Positions 43,639 through 51,082 of a DNA stretch of 64,000 nucleotides are shown here, piece by piece; within the stretch, counting starts at the first letter, position 1, and every line of letters starts with the position of its first letter. The position numbers were made by a program, and so were the translations under genes. This DNA comes from Streptomyces hawaiiensis (GTDB taxonomy: Bacteria > Actinomycetota > Actinomycetes > Streptomycetales > Streptomycetaceae), in assembly GCF_004803895.1 (NCBI RefSeq), contig NZ_CP021978.1, positions 2,790,001 to 2,854,000 of the forward strand. The letters run 5' to 3'. A model generated the notes under the pieces. That model made no database searches. It saw nothing but the letters and a program-made list of their open reading frames with translations, and was not told the DNA's origin.

Positions 43639-44139
43639 ATGGGTTTCAGCCGCCTTGAGCGTCGAGATCCGCGAGACCACGGGCGAGGACGGGTGACGTT
43701 CCGCCGTTCCGTGACCGGTGGGGCGCTGTCGGGGGTCGGCATCGCCGCGTTCGTCGACGAGACCGTCTTCCACCAGCTGCTGCACTGGCACCACTTCTAC
43801 GACAGGTCCACCGCCGACATGGGGCTGGTCTCCGACGGCCTGTTCCACGCCGGGGGCTGGCTGGCCATGGTGGCGGGCCTGTTCCTCTACGCCGACCTGC
43901 GCCGCAAGGACACCCTGCTGCGGCCCGCGTGGTGGTCCGGCGTCTGCCTGGGGCTCGGCGGTTTCCAGCTCTACGACGGCACCGTCCAGCACAAGCTGCT
44001 GCGCCTGCACCAGATCCGCTACGAGGTCGATCCCCGGCCGTACGACTGGGCGTGGAACGTGATCGCCGCCCTGTTCCTGCTGGCCGGCCTGCTCCTGTGG
44101 CGCCGGGCCCGGCGCGCGCGGCGCGGGAGCGCGCGGTGA
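43639..44139 (+). CDS. DUF2243 membrane protein
   Basis: A 166-residue protein with four transmembrane segments and the DUF2243 features DETVFHQLLHWHHFYD and GGFQLYDGTVQHKLLRLHQIRY, rich in conserved His residues that could hold heme or metal. ATG 43639 has GAGGAG well placed; an alternative GTG is at 43693. Its stop overlaps the CtaG-like gene, a pairing frequent in actinomycetes, suggesting a shared metal or respiratory role. The function is not established. Confidence 0.85.
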   Translation: MGFSRLERRDPRDHGRGRVTFRRSVTGGALSGVGIAAFVDETVFHQLLHWHHFYDRSTADMGLVSDGLFHAGGWLAMVAGLFLYADLRRKDTLLRPAWWSGVCLGLGGFQLYDGTVQHKLLRLHQIRYEVDPRPYDWAWNVIAALFLLAGLLLWRRARRARRGSAR

Positions 44140-44915
44140 CGACCCCGGCTCCCCTGCCGGTCCTCGTCCTGCTGGGCTGTCTGCTCTACACGGCCTGCGC
44201 CGCCCGGCTGCGGCGCCGCGGGGACCGCTGGCCGGTGCGCCGCGACGCGGGGTTCTGGCTGGGCGGCGGTCTACTCGTGACCGCGTTCGCCGTGCCGTGG
44301 GAGGCGTGGCTGCCGCCGTTCACGGCGCACACGGCCGCCCATGTGACGGCCGGGATGGCGGCGCCGCTGCCGGTCGTCCTGTCCCGCCCCGTCACGCTGG
44401 CCCTGCGGACCCTCCCGCTCCCCGGCCGTCGCGCCCTGGTCTCGCTGACCCGCTCCCGTCTCGTCACGGCGCTCGTCTTCCCGCCCGTCGCCGCGGCCCT
44501 GGACATCGGCGGCCTGTGGCTCCTCTACCGGGCTCCACTGCCGCCCGCCCTCCACCACAGTCCCCTCCTGTACCTCCACCTCTTCGCCGCCGGCACTCTC
44601 TTCACCTTCGCCCTCCTCGCCGTGGACCCGATACGCCACCGGCCCGGCTGGGCGCTGCGGGGCGGCACCCTCCTGGCCGCCGCCGCGGCCCACGCGGTCC
44701 TCGCGAAGAGCCTGTGGGCCACGGGCCCACCCGGCACCGCCCACACCCCCGCCGACCTGCACCTCGCCTCGCAGCTCATGTACTACGGCGGTGACGCGGC
44801 GGAGATCGCCCTGGCCCTGCTGCTGGCCGGCCAGTGGTACCGCGCGCAGGGCCGGTGCTCGCGGCCCCACCGGGGTACCCGGCAGCAGGCAGCCGTATCA
44901 GGAGGAACACCATGA
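44136..44915 (+). CDS. CtaG-like cytochrome c oxidase assembly protein
   Basis: A 259-residue multi-span protein with about seven helices, starting at GTG 44136. Histidines in helices (HTAAHVTAGMAAP, LYLHLFAAGTLFTF, HLASQLMYYGGD) match the caa3-type CtaG family that delivers copper to oxidase or forms a copper membrane protein. It is coupled to DUF2243 upstream and to the small acidic gene downstream, whose ATG overlaps its stop. Confidence 0.83.
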   Translation: MTTPAPLPVLVLLGCLLYTACAARLRRRGDRWPVRRDAGFWLGGGLLVTAFAVPWEAWLPPFTAHTAAHVTAGMAAPLPVVLSRPVTLALRTLPLPGRRALVSLTRSRLVTALVFPPVAAALDIGGLWLLYRAPLPPALHHSPLLYLHLFAAGTLFTFALLAVDPIRHRPGWALRGGTLLAAAAAHAVLAKSLWATGPPGTAHTPADLHLASQLMYYGGDAAEIALALLLAGQWYRAQGRCSRPHRGTRQQAAVSGGTP

Positions 44916-45085
44916 GCGACCACACCCCGTCCCAGGCCGAAGGCGACCGCGACGACGAGCAGGACACGACCCCGCGCCCCACCCCGTCCCAGGCGGAGGG
45001 CGACCGCGACGACACGAGCGCCCAGGAAGAAGGCGACGGCGACGCGGCGGACGGCACAGGCTCCGCCACGGAGGAGGCCACATAG
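44912..45085 (+). CDS. small acidic repeat-containing protein
   Basis: A 57-residue protein with a strong AGGAGG (44900-44905) before ATG 44912. It is nearly all Asp, Glu, Ser and Gln and contains the motif PSQAEGDRDD twice, a 30-base DNA repeat duplicated. No hydrophobic core or known domain; probably intrinsically disordered. It ends the DUF2243/CtaG cluster and could bind metal, which is speculation. Confidence 0.6.
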   Translation: MSDHTPSQAEGDRDDEQDTTPRPTPSQAEGDRDDTSAQEEGDGDAADGTGSATEEAT

Positions 45086-45136
45086 AGGCGGCACGACGGG
45101 GCACCCGTATCTCCCCCACAGTCAAGGGAGTTGCTC

Positions 45137-45379
45137 GTGATCGTCGCCGTCGTCATCGCCGGGTGCGTGCTTCTGGCCGTGCTCGCCTTCCTCGTCCCCC
45201 GCCTCTCGCGGCACCCCGAACACGGCACCCAGCGTTCGCTCGGTGCCGGCGCCCGTGCCGGCGGCAAGGCGCCCGGTGTCCTGGGCAGGCTCTTCAGCAA
45301 GCCCTTCCACTCGAGTTCCCGCGCGGTGAGCCGCAGCGGATCGGCCGGCCGCCGCACCCGCGGCCGGATGCCCTTCTGA
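45137..45379 (+). CDS. DUF6411-like single-pass membrane protein
   Basis: An 80-residue protein with one N-terminal transmembrane helix (VIVAVVIAGCVLLAVLAFLV) and a basic C-terminal tail (RSGSAGRRTRGRMPF). GTG 45137 is chosen since AGGGAG ends at 45130; a TTG at 45131 is too close to it. It resembles the small DUF6411 family of Streptomyces. The function is unknown. Confidence 0.7.
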   Translation: MIVAVVIAGCVLLAVLAFLVPRLSRHPEHGTQRSLGAGARAGGKAPGVLGRLFSKPFHSSSRAVSRSGSAGRRTRGRMPF

Positions 45380-45448
45380 CCCATCACGCGGCCGTGCCGC
45401 CCGGCATGCTGGTCCGGTACGCAGGGCAGGCAGAAGGAGACCCTCTCG

Positions 45449-46414
45449 ATGGGCACCGCAGTGCACGTCCCGCAGACGCGGGACATGATCGGGGAGGAAC
45501 TCTCCGGAGACGAGGCGTTCACCGCGCTGCGGCGCTACGGAGGCCGCCGGCTGCTCCTCGACGCGTTCACCCGGTTCCGCTACGCCGACGGCTTCAGCAG
45601 CTCCCGTTCCCTCGCCTTCCAGGTGGTTCTCGGCATGGTGCCGTTCACCATCGCCCTGGTCGGTGTGGCCACCACCGTGCACACGGAGAGCGTGGGGCGG
45701 ATCATCGAGCTCACCCTCGGCCGGATCGTGCCCGGCGCCAGCGCGGACCTGGTCGAGGACGCCCTGGACGGCACCGCGCGCAGCGCCGGTTCCGGCGTCT
45801 GGGGCGCTGTCGCCATGTGGCTGGGCCTGGCGTTCGCCGTACTCAACCTGGCCTCGGCGATGGCCCAGGTCGAGCGTGGCGCCAACCGCATCTACGGCAT
45901 CGAGCGCGACCGGCCCTTCCTGGCCAAGTACGGCCGTTCCCTGCTCCTGGCCGTCGTCGCGGGCATGCCGATGGTCCTGGGGTTCCTCGTGCTCGTGGCC
46001 GGTGACGCCGTCGGCGGCGCGGTGGTGCAGGCCCTCGGCTGGTCCCGCACCTGGCTCGAATGGTGGGGCGCTCTCGACGTACCGCTGGGCGTGCTGCTCG
46101 CCTGGGTCGCCTCCTCGGCGATCTTCCGCTGGGCGCCCCGCCGGGACCAACCGGGCTACACCTGGCTGGCGTTCGGCTCCGCGGTCCATCTGGTGCTATG
46201 GATCACGGCCACCTGGCTGCTGGCGCTCTACGTCGCCAAGAGCGGCTCCTTCGGCGCCGTCTACGGGCCGCTGACGGCCTTCGTCGCCCTGCTGCTGTGG
46301 GCCAACCTGACCGGCGTGGCCCTGTTCCTCGGCATCGCCTTCGCCGCTCAGCTCGAAGCGGCCCGGGCCGGCATCACCGAGGCCGTGCACCCCGACCCGG
46401 GGCCGGGCCCGTGA
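45449..46414 (+). CDS. YihY/BrkB-family membrane protein
   Basis: A 321-residue protein with six transmembrane helices and family features RYADGFSSSRSLAFQVVLGM, IYGIERDRPFLAKYGRSLLLA, and GPLTAFVALLLWANLTGVALFLG. The family was misassigned as RNase BN; its real function is unknown but it is associated with virulence and envelope traits. AAGGAG is well placed before ATG 45449. It stands alone. Confidence 0.92.
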   Translation: MGTAVHVPQTRDMIGEELSGDEAFTALRRYGGRRLLLDAFTRFRYADGFSSSRSLAFQVVLGMVPFTIALVGVATTVHTESVGRIIELTLGRIVPGASADLVEDALDGTARSAGSGVWGAVAMWLGLAFAVLNLASAMAQVERGANRIYGIERDRPFLAKYGRSLLLAVVAGMPMVLGFLVLVAGDAVGGAVVQALGWSRTWLEWWGALDVPLGVLLAWVASSAIFRWAPRRDQPGYTWLAFGSAVHLVLWITATWLLALYVAKSGSFGAVYGPLTAFVALLLWANLTGVALFLGIAFAAQLEAARAGITEAVHPDPGPGP

Positions 46415-46517
46415 CCTGCCGGCGCCGGCGGTCACGCGCGGGTGGGCGGGGGCGGATCGCTGACGCGCGCCCAACCCCTGTGATCACCGCGCTGAACCAG
46501 GACGTATCGTCCTCGGT

Positions 46518-48392
46518 GTGACCGATGTGCCCCCCGCGACCACAGCACCGGCAGACCGAGAAGCGCCCCACGGAGCCTCCGGGCCGGCCGGACGCCCGGT
46601 GACCGGCGACGACCCGGCCCTGCGGGCGGCCTACCGACTGTGCCGGCGCCGGACGAAGGACCAGGACCCGGCGGAGTATGCGCTGATCCAGCTGGTGCCC
46701 GCGGCCCTGCGCCCGGCGCTGCACGCCCTGTGGGCCGCCGCCAACGACCTCGACGACCTGGGCGACGACCGCACCGCACCCGCCGCCGAGCGGGCCGCCC
46801 GGGTCGAGGCCTGGATCACCGCCCTGCACCGCGAACTGCCCACCGGCTCCAGCCCGGACCCGGTCCGTCACGCCCTGGTGGACACCGCGAACCGCTGGCG
46901 CCTGGACCTGTCCGAGCTGCGGGACGCCATGGCCCAGGTCCAGGACGACACCCGCGGCAGGCACTTCGCCGACTGGGCACAGTGGCGCACCTGGGGCCGG
47001 GACAACCTCCTGCCCTGGTTCGGTCAGGTCCGCACGGTCTTCGACCGGGCCGGCGTCCCCGTGGCACTGCGTCTGGACACCCGGGAGACCTACGAGGCGT
47101 TCATCGACGGCGTCCGGCTCACCGACATCCTCACCGACCTGTCCGCCGACCTCGCCCAGGGCGACCTCCTGCTGCCCGCCGAGGCCCTCGACCTCCATCC
47201 CGGTTCCGCCGCCGACCTGGCGCAGCGCCGCTGGAGCCCCGCCGTCGCCGCCCTGATCACGCGGCTGACCGGCCTGGCCCGCCAGTGGGTGACCCAGGAG
47301 GTCCTCACCCGCGGCATGCACCCCGGCCCCGCCACGGTCCTGGACACGATGGCCGCCCTGCTGCGCGCCCAGCTCGACGCCGTCGACGCGGCGGGCCCGG
47401 CCCTCCTCCGCTCCCCGCCCGGGCCCACCCTCCGCACCCGGGCCCGCATCCTCGCCCCCGCCCGGGCCCGCGCGGCCCTGGCCTGGAGCCTGACGCCGCT
47501 GACGGTGCCGCCGCCGCAACGCCCCGACGCCCACAGGCCGGCGGCACCCGCCCTGCCGGCACCCACCAGCACCTTCCTGCCGCCGCCGCCCCACCCCAGC
47601 GGCGAACAGGCACCGGACATCCCGTCCGACGACCTCCCCACCCACGTCGCCGTGATCATGGACGGCAACGGCCGCTGGGCCCAGGAGCGCGGCCTGCCCC
47701 GGCACGAGGGCCACCGCGCCGGTGCCGGCGCCGTCCGCGAGGTGGTCCACGGCGCCCTGGACATCGGCCTGCGCCACCTGACGCTCTACACCTTCTCCAC
47801 CGAGAACTGGCACCGCGACCCGGAGGAGGTCGACGCGATTCTCGACCTGCTGCGCCGCGAAATGGACGAGAACCCCTTCCGCGACCTGGACGTCCGGCTG
47901 CGCTGGCACGGCCGCGCCGGCCGCCTGCCCCCCGACCTGGTCGACGTGCTCCACCTGCGGGAGCGCACCACCCGCGCCCGCACCGGCCTGACGCTGACGA
48001 TGTGCATCGACTACGGCGGCCGGGACGAGCTCACCCGCACGGCCGCCGCCCTGGCCGGCCGGGCGCGGGCAGGTCATCTGGAGCCCGGCCTGATCGCCGA
48101 GGACGACTTCGCACGGCACCTGCCCCACCCGGACATGCCGGACGTGGACCTGCTCTGGCGCACGGGCGGGGAACAGCGGGTCTCCAACTTCCTGCCCTGG
48201 CACACGGCCTACGCCGAGCTGCACTTCACCCCGGGTCTGTGGCCCGACGCCGATCGCCGCGACCTCTGGCAGGCGATCACCGCCTACACCCACCGCCAGC
48301 GCCGCCACGGCTCGACCCCGGACACGGCCCCCGCCGACGGACCGTCAGCAGAGCGCTGTTCAACAGCCCCTGCTGCGGGGCCGGGCGGGTGA
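46518..48392 (+). CDS. squalene/phytoene-synthase-like domain fused to cis-prenyltransferase (UppS-like)
   Basis: A 624-residue two-domain protein. Residues 30-320 resemble the all-alpha trans-prenyl (squalene/phytoene synthase) fold with both aspartate-rich motifs: NDLDDLGDD (D79/D83) and TDILTDLSAD (D203/D207), followed by LLLP. A Pro-rich linker (about 325-372) joins a cis-prenyltransferase (373-605): MDGNGRWAQERGLPRHEGH (catalytic D382), FSTENWHRDPEEVDAIL, and RTGGEQRVSNFLPWHTAYAELHF cut by the family signature. The cis domain would elongate isoprenyl diphosphate, while the first may do head-to-head coupling. GTG 46518 has no clear RBS, so initiation may be near-leaderless. The two domains in one chain are unusual. 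Confidence 0.88.
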   Translation: MTDVPPATTAPADREAPHGASGPAGRPVTGDDPALRAAYRLCRRRTKDQDPAEYALIQLVPAALRPALHALWAAANDLDDLGDDRTAPAAERAARVEAWITALHRELPTGSSPDPVRHALVDTANRWRLDLSELRDAMAQVQDDTRGRHFADWAQWRTWGRDNLLPWFGQVRTVFDRAGVPVALRLDTRETYEAFIDGVRLTDILTDLSADLAQGDLLLPAEALDLHPGSAADLAQRRWSPAVAALITRLTGLARQWVTQEVLTRGMHPGPATVLDTMAALLRAQLDAVDAAGPALLRSPPGPTLRTRARILAPARARAALAWSLTPLTVPPPQRPDAHRPAAPALPAPTSTFLPPPPHPSGEQAPDIPSDDLPTHVAVIMDGNGRWAQERGLPRHEGHRAGAGAVREVVHGALDIGLRHLTLYTFSTENWHRDPEEVDAILDLLRREMDENPFRDLDVRLRWHGRAGRLPPDLVDVLHLRERTTRARTGLTLTMCIDYGGRDELTRTAAALAGRARAGHLEPGLIAEDDFARHLPHPDMPDVDLLWRTGGEQRVSNFLPWHTAYAELHFTPGLWPDADRRDLWQAITAYTHRQRRHGSTPDTAPADGPSAERCSTAPAAGPGG

Positions 48393-48472
48393 ACCAGGAA
48401 TGCCGCCCTGGTGCGGCACCGTCATTCTCGCGATCCCGCGAGTAGAAACGGTTCTGCGCGTGTAGCGCGCGG

Positions 48473-48546
48473 TGGGGCGGGTGGGACTCGAACCCACGGC
48501 CGACGGATTATGAGTCCGCTGCTCTAACCGGCTGAGCTACCGCCCC
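48473..48546 (-). tRNA. tRNA with CAU anticodon (Met elongator or Ile2)
   Basis: The minus strand folds into a cloverleaf: acceptor GGGGCGG pairing CCGCCCC, D-arm GCTCAGCCGGTTAGAGC, anticodon stem GCGGA/TCCGT with loop CTCATAA (anticodon CAT at 48510-48512), T-arm GTGGGTTCGAGTCCCAC, discriminator A. No CCA is encoded. CAU could be elongator Met or lysidine-modified Ile2; I cannot decide from sequence alone. Confidence 0.93.
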
Positions 48547-48700
48547 ATAGCGGCGTGTCGCGTACATGTGTGCGCGCCGTCTGCCGCAGCATAGCCGCTC
48601 ATACGATCTCCTGCTTCGGCTGGGCGGCTGCGCACGGCCTACGTGACCTTGAGGACTGCGCCGGACGCCGCGCGGTTCCCGGGACAGCCGATCGGACATG

Positions 48701-48724
48701 AAAAAGGACCCCTGAGAGGGGCCC
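48701..48724 (-). terminator. rho-independent terminator after the tRNA-Asn pair
   Basis: On the minus strand GGGCCCC and GGGGTCC form a 7-bp stem (one G-U pair) around TCTCA, followed by TTTTT, 13 bases downstream of the first tRNA-Asn gene. Confidence 0.8.
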
Positions 48725-48736
48725 TCGTTCAACCTG

Positions 48737-48809
48737 CTCCCCCGACTGGACTCGAACCAGTAACCTGCCGGTTAACAGCCGGCTGCTCTGCCAATTGAGC
48801 TACGGAGGA
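48737..48809 (-). tRNA. tRNA-Asn (GTT), distal copy
   Basis: The minus strand folds as acceptor TCCTCCG with CGGGGGA, D-arm, anticodon loop CTGTTAA (anticodon GTT) and T-arm CTGGTTCGAGTCCAG, with discriminator G and no encoded CCA. It is 5 bases from the second tRNA-Asn. Confidence 0.95.
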
Positions 48810-48814
48810 CCGAG

Positions 48815-48887
48815 CTCCCCGGACTGGACTCGAACCAGTAACCTGCCGGTTAACAGCCGGCTGCTCTGCCAATTGAGCTACCGAGGA
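48815..48887 (-). tRNA. tRNA-Asn (GTT), promoter-proximal copy
   Basis: Identical in body to the distal copy. Its acceptor stem reads TCCTCGG with CCGGGGA: the sixth pair is changed from C-G to G-C on both sides, a compensated difference. Probably cotranscribed with the distal copy and ended by the terminator at 48701-48724. Confidence 0.95.
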
Positions 48888-49046
48888 AGGTCTCGTATGC
48901 ATCGAACGCACCTACCCGGGTATTCGCCAGGGGGCGCGCGTTCGCTGCGACACATACATTAGCGCAAGCAGGGGGGTGCTTCGCCAATCGGTACTCCCCG
49001 GCACCGACGCCGCACCGGAGACCTACGCAAGGAAAGGGTGGCCGCC

Positions 49047-49352
49047 ATGCGTTACCGGCTCACGTTCGTCGCCGGAGTCGTCCTGGGTTACGTGCTGGGC
49101 ACGAGGGCCGGGCGCGAGCGCTACGAGCAGCTGAAGAAATCAGCCCGGCAGTTCGCTCAGAACCCCGCGGTCCGCAACACCGCCGAGACGGCGGCCCACC
49201 AAGGCCGTGAGTTCGCGGGCAAGGCGTACCACGTGGTGAGCGACAAGGTCGGGGACCGCGTGCCCGACTCCGTGGCCGACCGGGTCCGCTCCCTTCGCGA
49301 CCGGGCCACCCACAACGGCGGCGCGGACGACTGGGGCACGAGCAACACGTGA
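49047..49352 (+). CDS. YtxH-like small membrane protein
   Basis: A 101-residue protein: N-terminal transmembrane helix (LTFVAGVVLGYVLGTRAG) followed by an amphipathic helical and basic region (GRERYEQLKKSARQFAQNP, SVADRVRSLRDRATH). ATG 49047 is 8 bases after AAGGAAAGG; a GTG at 49038 is also possible. This is the common streptomycete small-protein type annotated as YtxH-like. It has no characterised function. Confidence 0.75.
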   Translation: MRYRLTFVAGVVLGYVLGTRAGRERYEQLKKSARQFAQNPAVRNTAETAAHQGREFAGKAYHVVSDKVGDRVPDSVADRVRSLRDRATHNGGADDWGTSNT

Positions 49353-49377
49353 TCCCTTGATGCCGAGCACGTCAGCG

Positions 49378-49441
49378 CCCCGAAAGGGGCGCGGGGCTGT
49401 ATCGATGTGCGGCTCCGCCGCGTGGGCGCGACCAGCCACGA
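49378..49441. repeat. dispersed GC-rich intergenic repeat, variant B
   Basis: Contains CCCCGAAAGGGGCGCGGGGC then ATCGATGTGCGGC and GCCGCGTGGGCGCGACCAGCC. The reverse complement matches the coding copy at 19862-19907, and the part GCGCGGGGC resembles the core at 5.0 and 54.8 kb. It lies between the YtxH-like and kinase genes. Confidence 0.75.
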
Positions 49442-49523
49442 CGAGGCCCGCACCCGAAACCCGGCGACACCCTCACGGCGCCCACGGCTCCAGCGAGCGC
49501 AGCGGTACGGCAGAATTTTGGCC

Positions 49524-50972
49524 ATGGGGATAGTCGCCGGGTTGGACAGTTCACCCGATTTCACTCGTATCGTCGTCTGTGACACGGACTCCGGAGCCGT
49601 GCTCAGGCAGGGATATGCACCGCATCCGGTGGAGAGCCCCGATGGCGGCGGCCGGCCGTCGGACGTCGATCCGCAGGCCTGGCTGCTGTCCCTGGGCGAG
49701 GCCGCGGGCGGCGGGCTGCTGGAGGGCGTGCAGGCGATCGGCGTCTCGGCGCAGCAGAACGCCGTCGTGCCGTTGGACGCGCAGGGCAACACCGTGCGGC
49801 CGGCGATGGTCGGCGGCGACAAGCGGACGCAGGTCGCCGCGGCCGATCTGGTCGACGCGCTCGGCGGGCGCGAGGCGTGGGCGCAGGCGGTGGGGTGTGT
49901 GCCGCAGGCCGCCCAGCCGATCACGAAGCTGCGCTGGATGGCCCGGACCGAGCCGGAGAACGCGCAGCGCACCGCGATCCTCCTCCAGGCGCACGACTGG
50001 CTGGTGTGGCAGCTGCTGGGCCGGCCGGTCAGGAGAACCACCGACCGGGGCGGGGCCTCCGGCACCGGCTACTGGTCGGCGGCGACCGGCGCCTACCGGC
50101 CCGATCTCGTCGAGCTGGCGCTCGGGCACCAGGTGATGCTGCCGGAGGTGATCGGCCCGGCGGACGCTGCCGGTACGACGCCGGAGGGGCTGCTGATCTC
50201 CGTGGGCACCGGCGAGACCATGGCGGCGGCGTTCGGTCTTGGCATCGGCCTCGGCGACGCGGTGGTGTCGCTGGGCGCGTCCGGGTCCGTGATGGCCGTG
50301 CACCCCGAGGCGCTGGTCGACGGGTCCGGGATGATCACCGCGCTCGCGGACGCGACCGGCATGCACCTGCCCGTCGTCACCACGCTGAACGCCGTGAGGA
50401 CGCTGCGCGGGGCCGCGGAGCTGCTGGGGCTGCCCGATCTGGAGAGCCTGTCCGACCTGGCGATGAAGTCGACGCCCGGGTCGCACGGGCTGGTGCTGCT
50501 GCCCTATCTGGAGGGCGAGCGGACGCCGAACCTGCCGCACACCGCCGGGACCCTGGCCGGGCTGCGGCGCGAGTCGATGAAGGCGGAGCACCTGGCGCGG
50601 GCCGCCTTCGAGGGCATGCTGTGCGGGCTCGCGGACGCGCTGGACGTGCTGCGCGGCCGGGGCGTGGACGTGCGGCGCGTGTTCCTGCTCGGGCAGGCCG
50701 CCGAACTGCCCGCCGTGCAGGCGGCGGCGCCCGCGCTGTTCGGGACGCAGGTCGTGGTGCCGCAGCCCGCGGACTACGCGGCGATCGGCGCCGCCCGCCA
50801 GGCGGCCTGGGCGCTCGGTGCGACGCAGGGCACGCTCGACGTACGCAATCCGCCGACCTGGCAGGGCGCGGTGGCGCAGGTGCTGGAGCCAGGGGACGAG
50901 CTGGCCGTGGGGCAGGCGGTGCGGCAGCAGTTCGTGGCGGTGCGGGAGCAGACGCATCCCGGAGCTCTCTGA
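49524..50972 (+). CDS. FGGY-family carbohydrate kinase (xylulokinase-like)
   Basis: A 482-residue protein from ATG 49524 with an FGGY kinase fold: N-terminal phosphate loop GIVAGLDSSPDFTRIVV, SAQQNAVVPLDAQG, GDKRTQ, GTGYWSA, and the C-terminal VSLGASGSVMAV and LLPYLEGERTPNLPHTAGTLAGL that match xylulokinases. It phosphorylates a sugar or polyol, probably a ketose; no transporter or regulator gene is adjacent. The frame is open upstream but has no conserved sequence. A near-promoter sequence AGAATT lies at 49512-49517. Confidence 0.9.
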   Translation: MGIVAGLDSSPDFTRIVVCDTDSGAVLRQGYAPHPVESPDGGGRPSDVDPQAWLLSLGEAAGGGLLEGVQAIGVSAQQNAVVPLDAQGNTVRPAMVGGDKRTQVAAADLVDALGGREAWAQAVGCVPQAAQPITKLRWMARTEPENAQRTAILLQAHDWLVWQLLGRPVRRTTDRGGASGTGYWSAATGAYRPDLVELALGHQVMLPEVIGPADAAGTTPEGLLISVGTGETMAAAFGLGIGLGDAVVSLGASGSVMAVHPEALVDGSGMITALADATGMHLPVVTTLNAVRTLRGAAELLGLPDLESLSDLAMKSTPGSHGLVLLPYLEGERTPNLPHTAGTLAGLRRESMKAEHLARAAFEGMLCGLADALDVLRGRGVDVRRVFLLGQAAELPAVQAAAPALFGTQVVVPQPADYAAIGAARQAAWALGATQGTLDVRNPPTWQGAVAQVLEPGDELAVGQAVRQQFVAVREQTHPGAL

Positions 50973-51082
50973 CCTTTTGACCGCCTGTTGGGTTAATTCG
51001 GTTGAGGTAACGCGGGTGGAGTGTTCGACGATAGGGGCCAGGGGCAACCAACCGCCTCGTCGTCCACTCCGAGAGAAGCAGC

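Noticed and set aside
48700..48890. CRISPR-like direct repeat
   Set aside because: The repeated sequence is the two tRNA-Asn genes; no short regular spacers are present, and no cas genes occur in the window.
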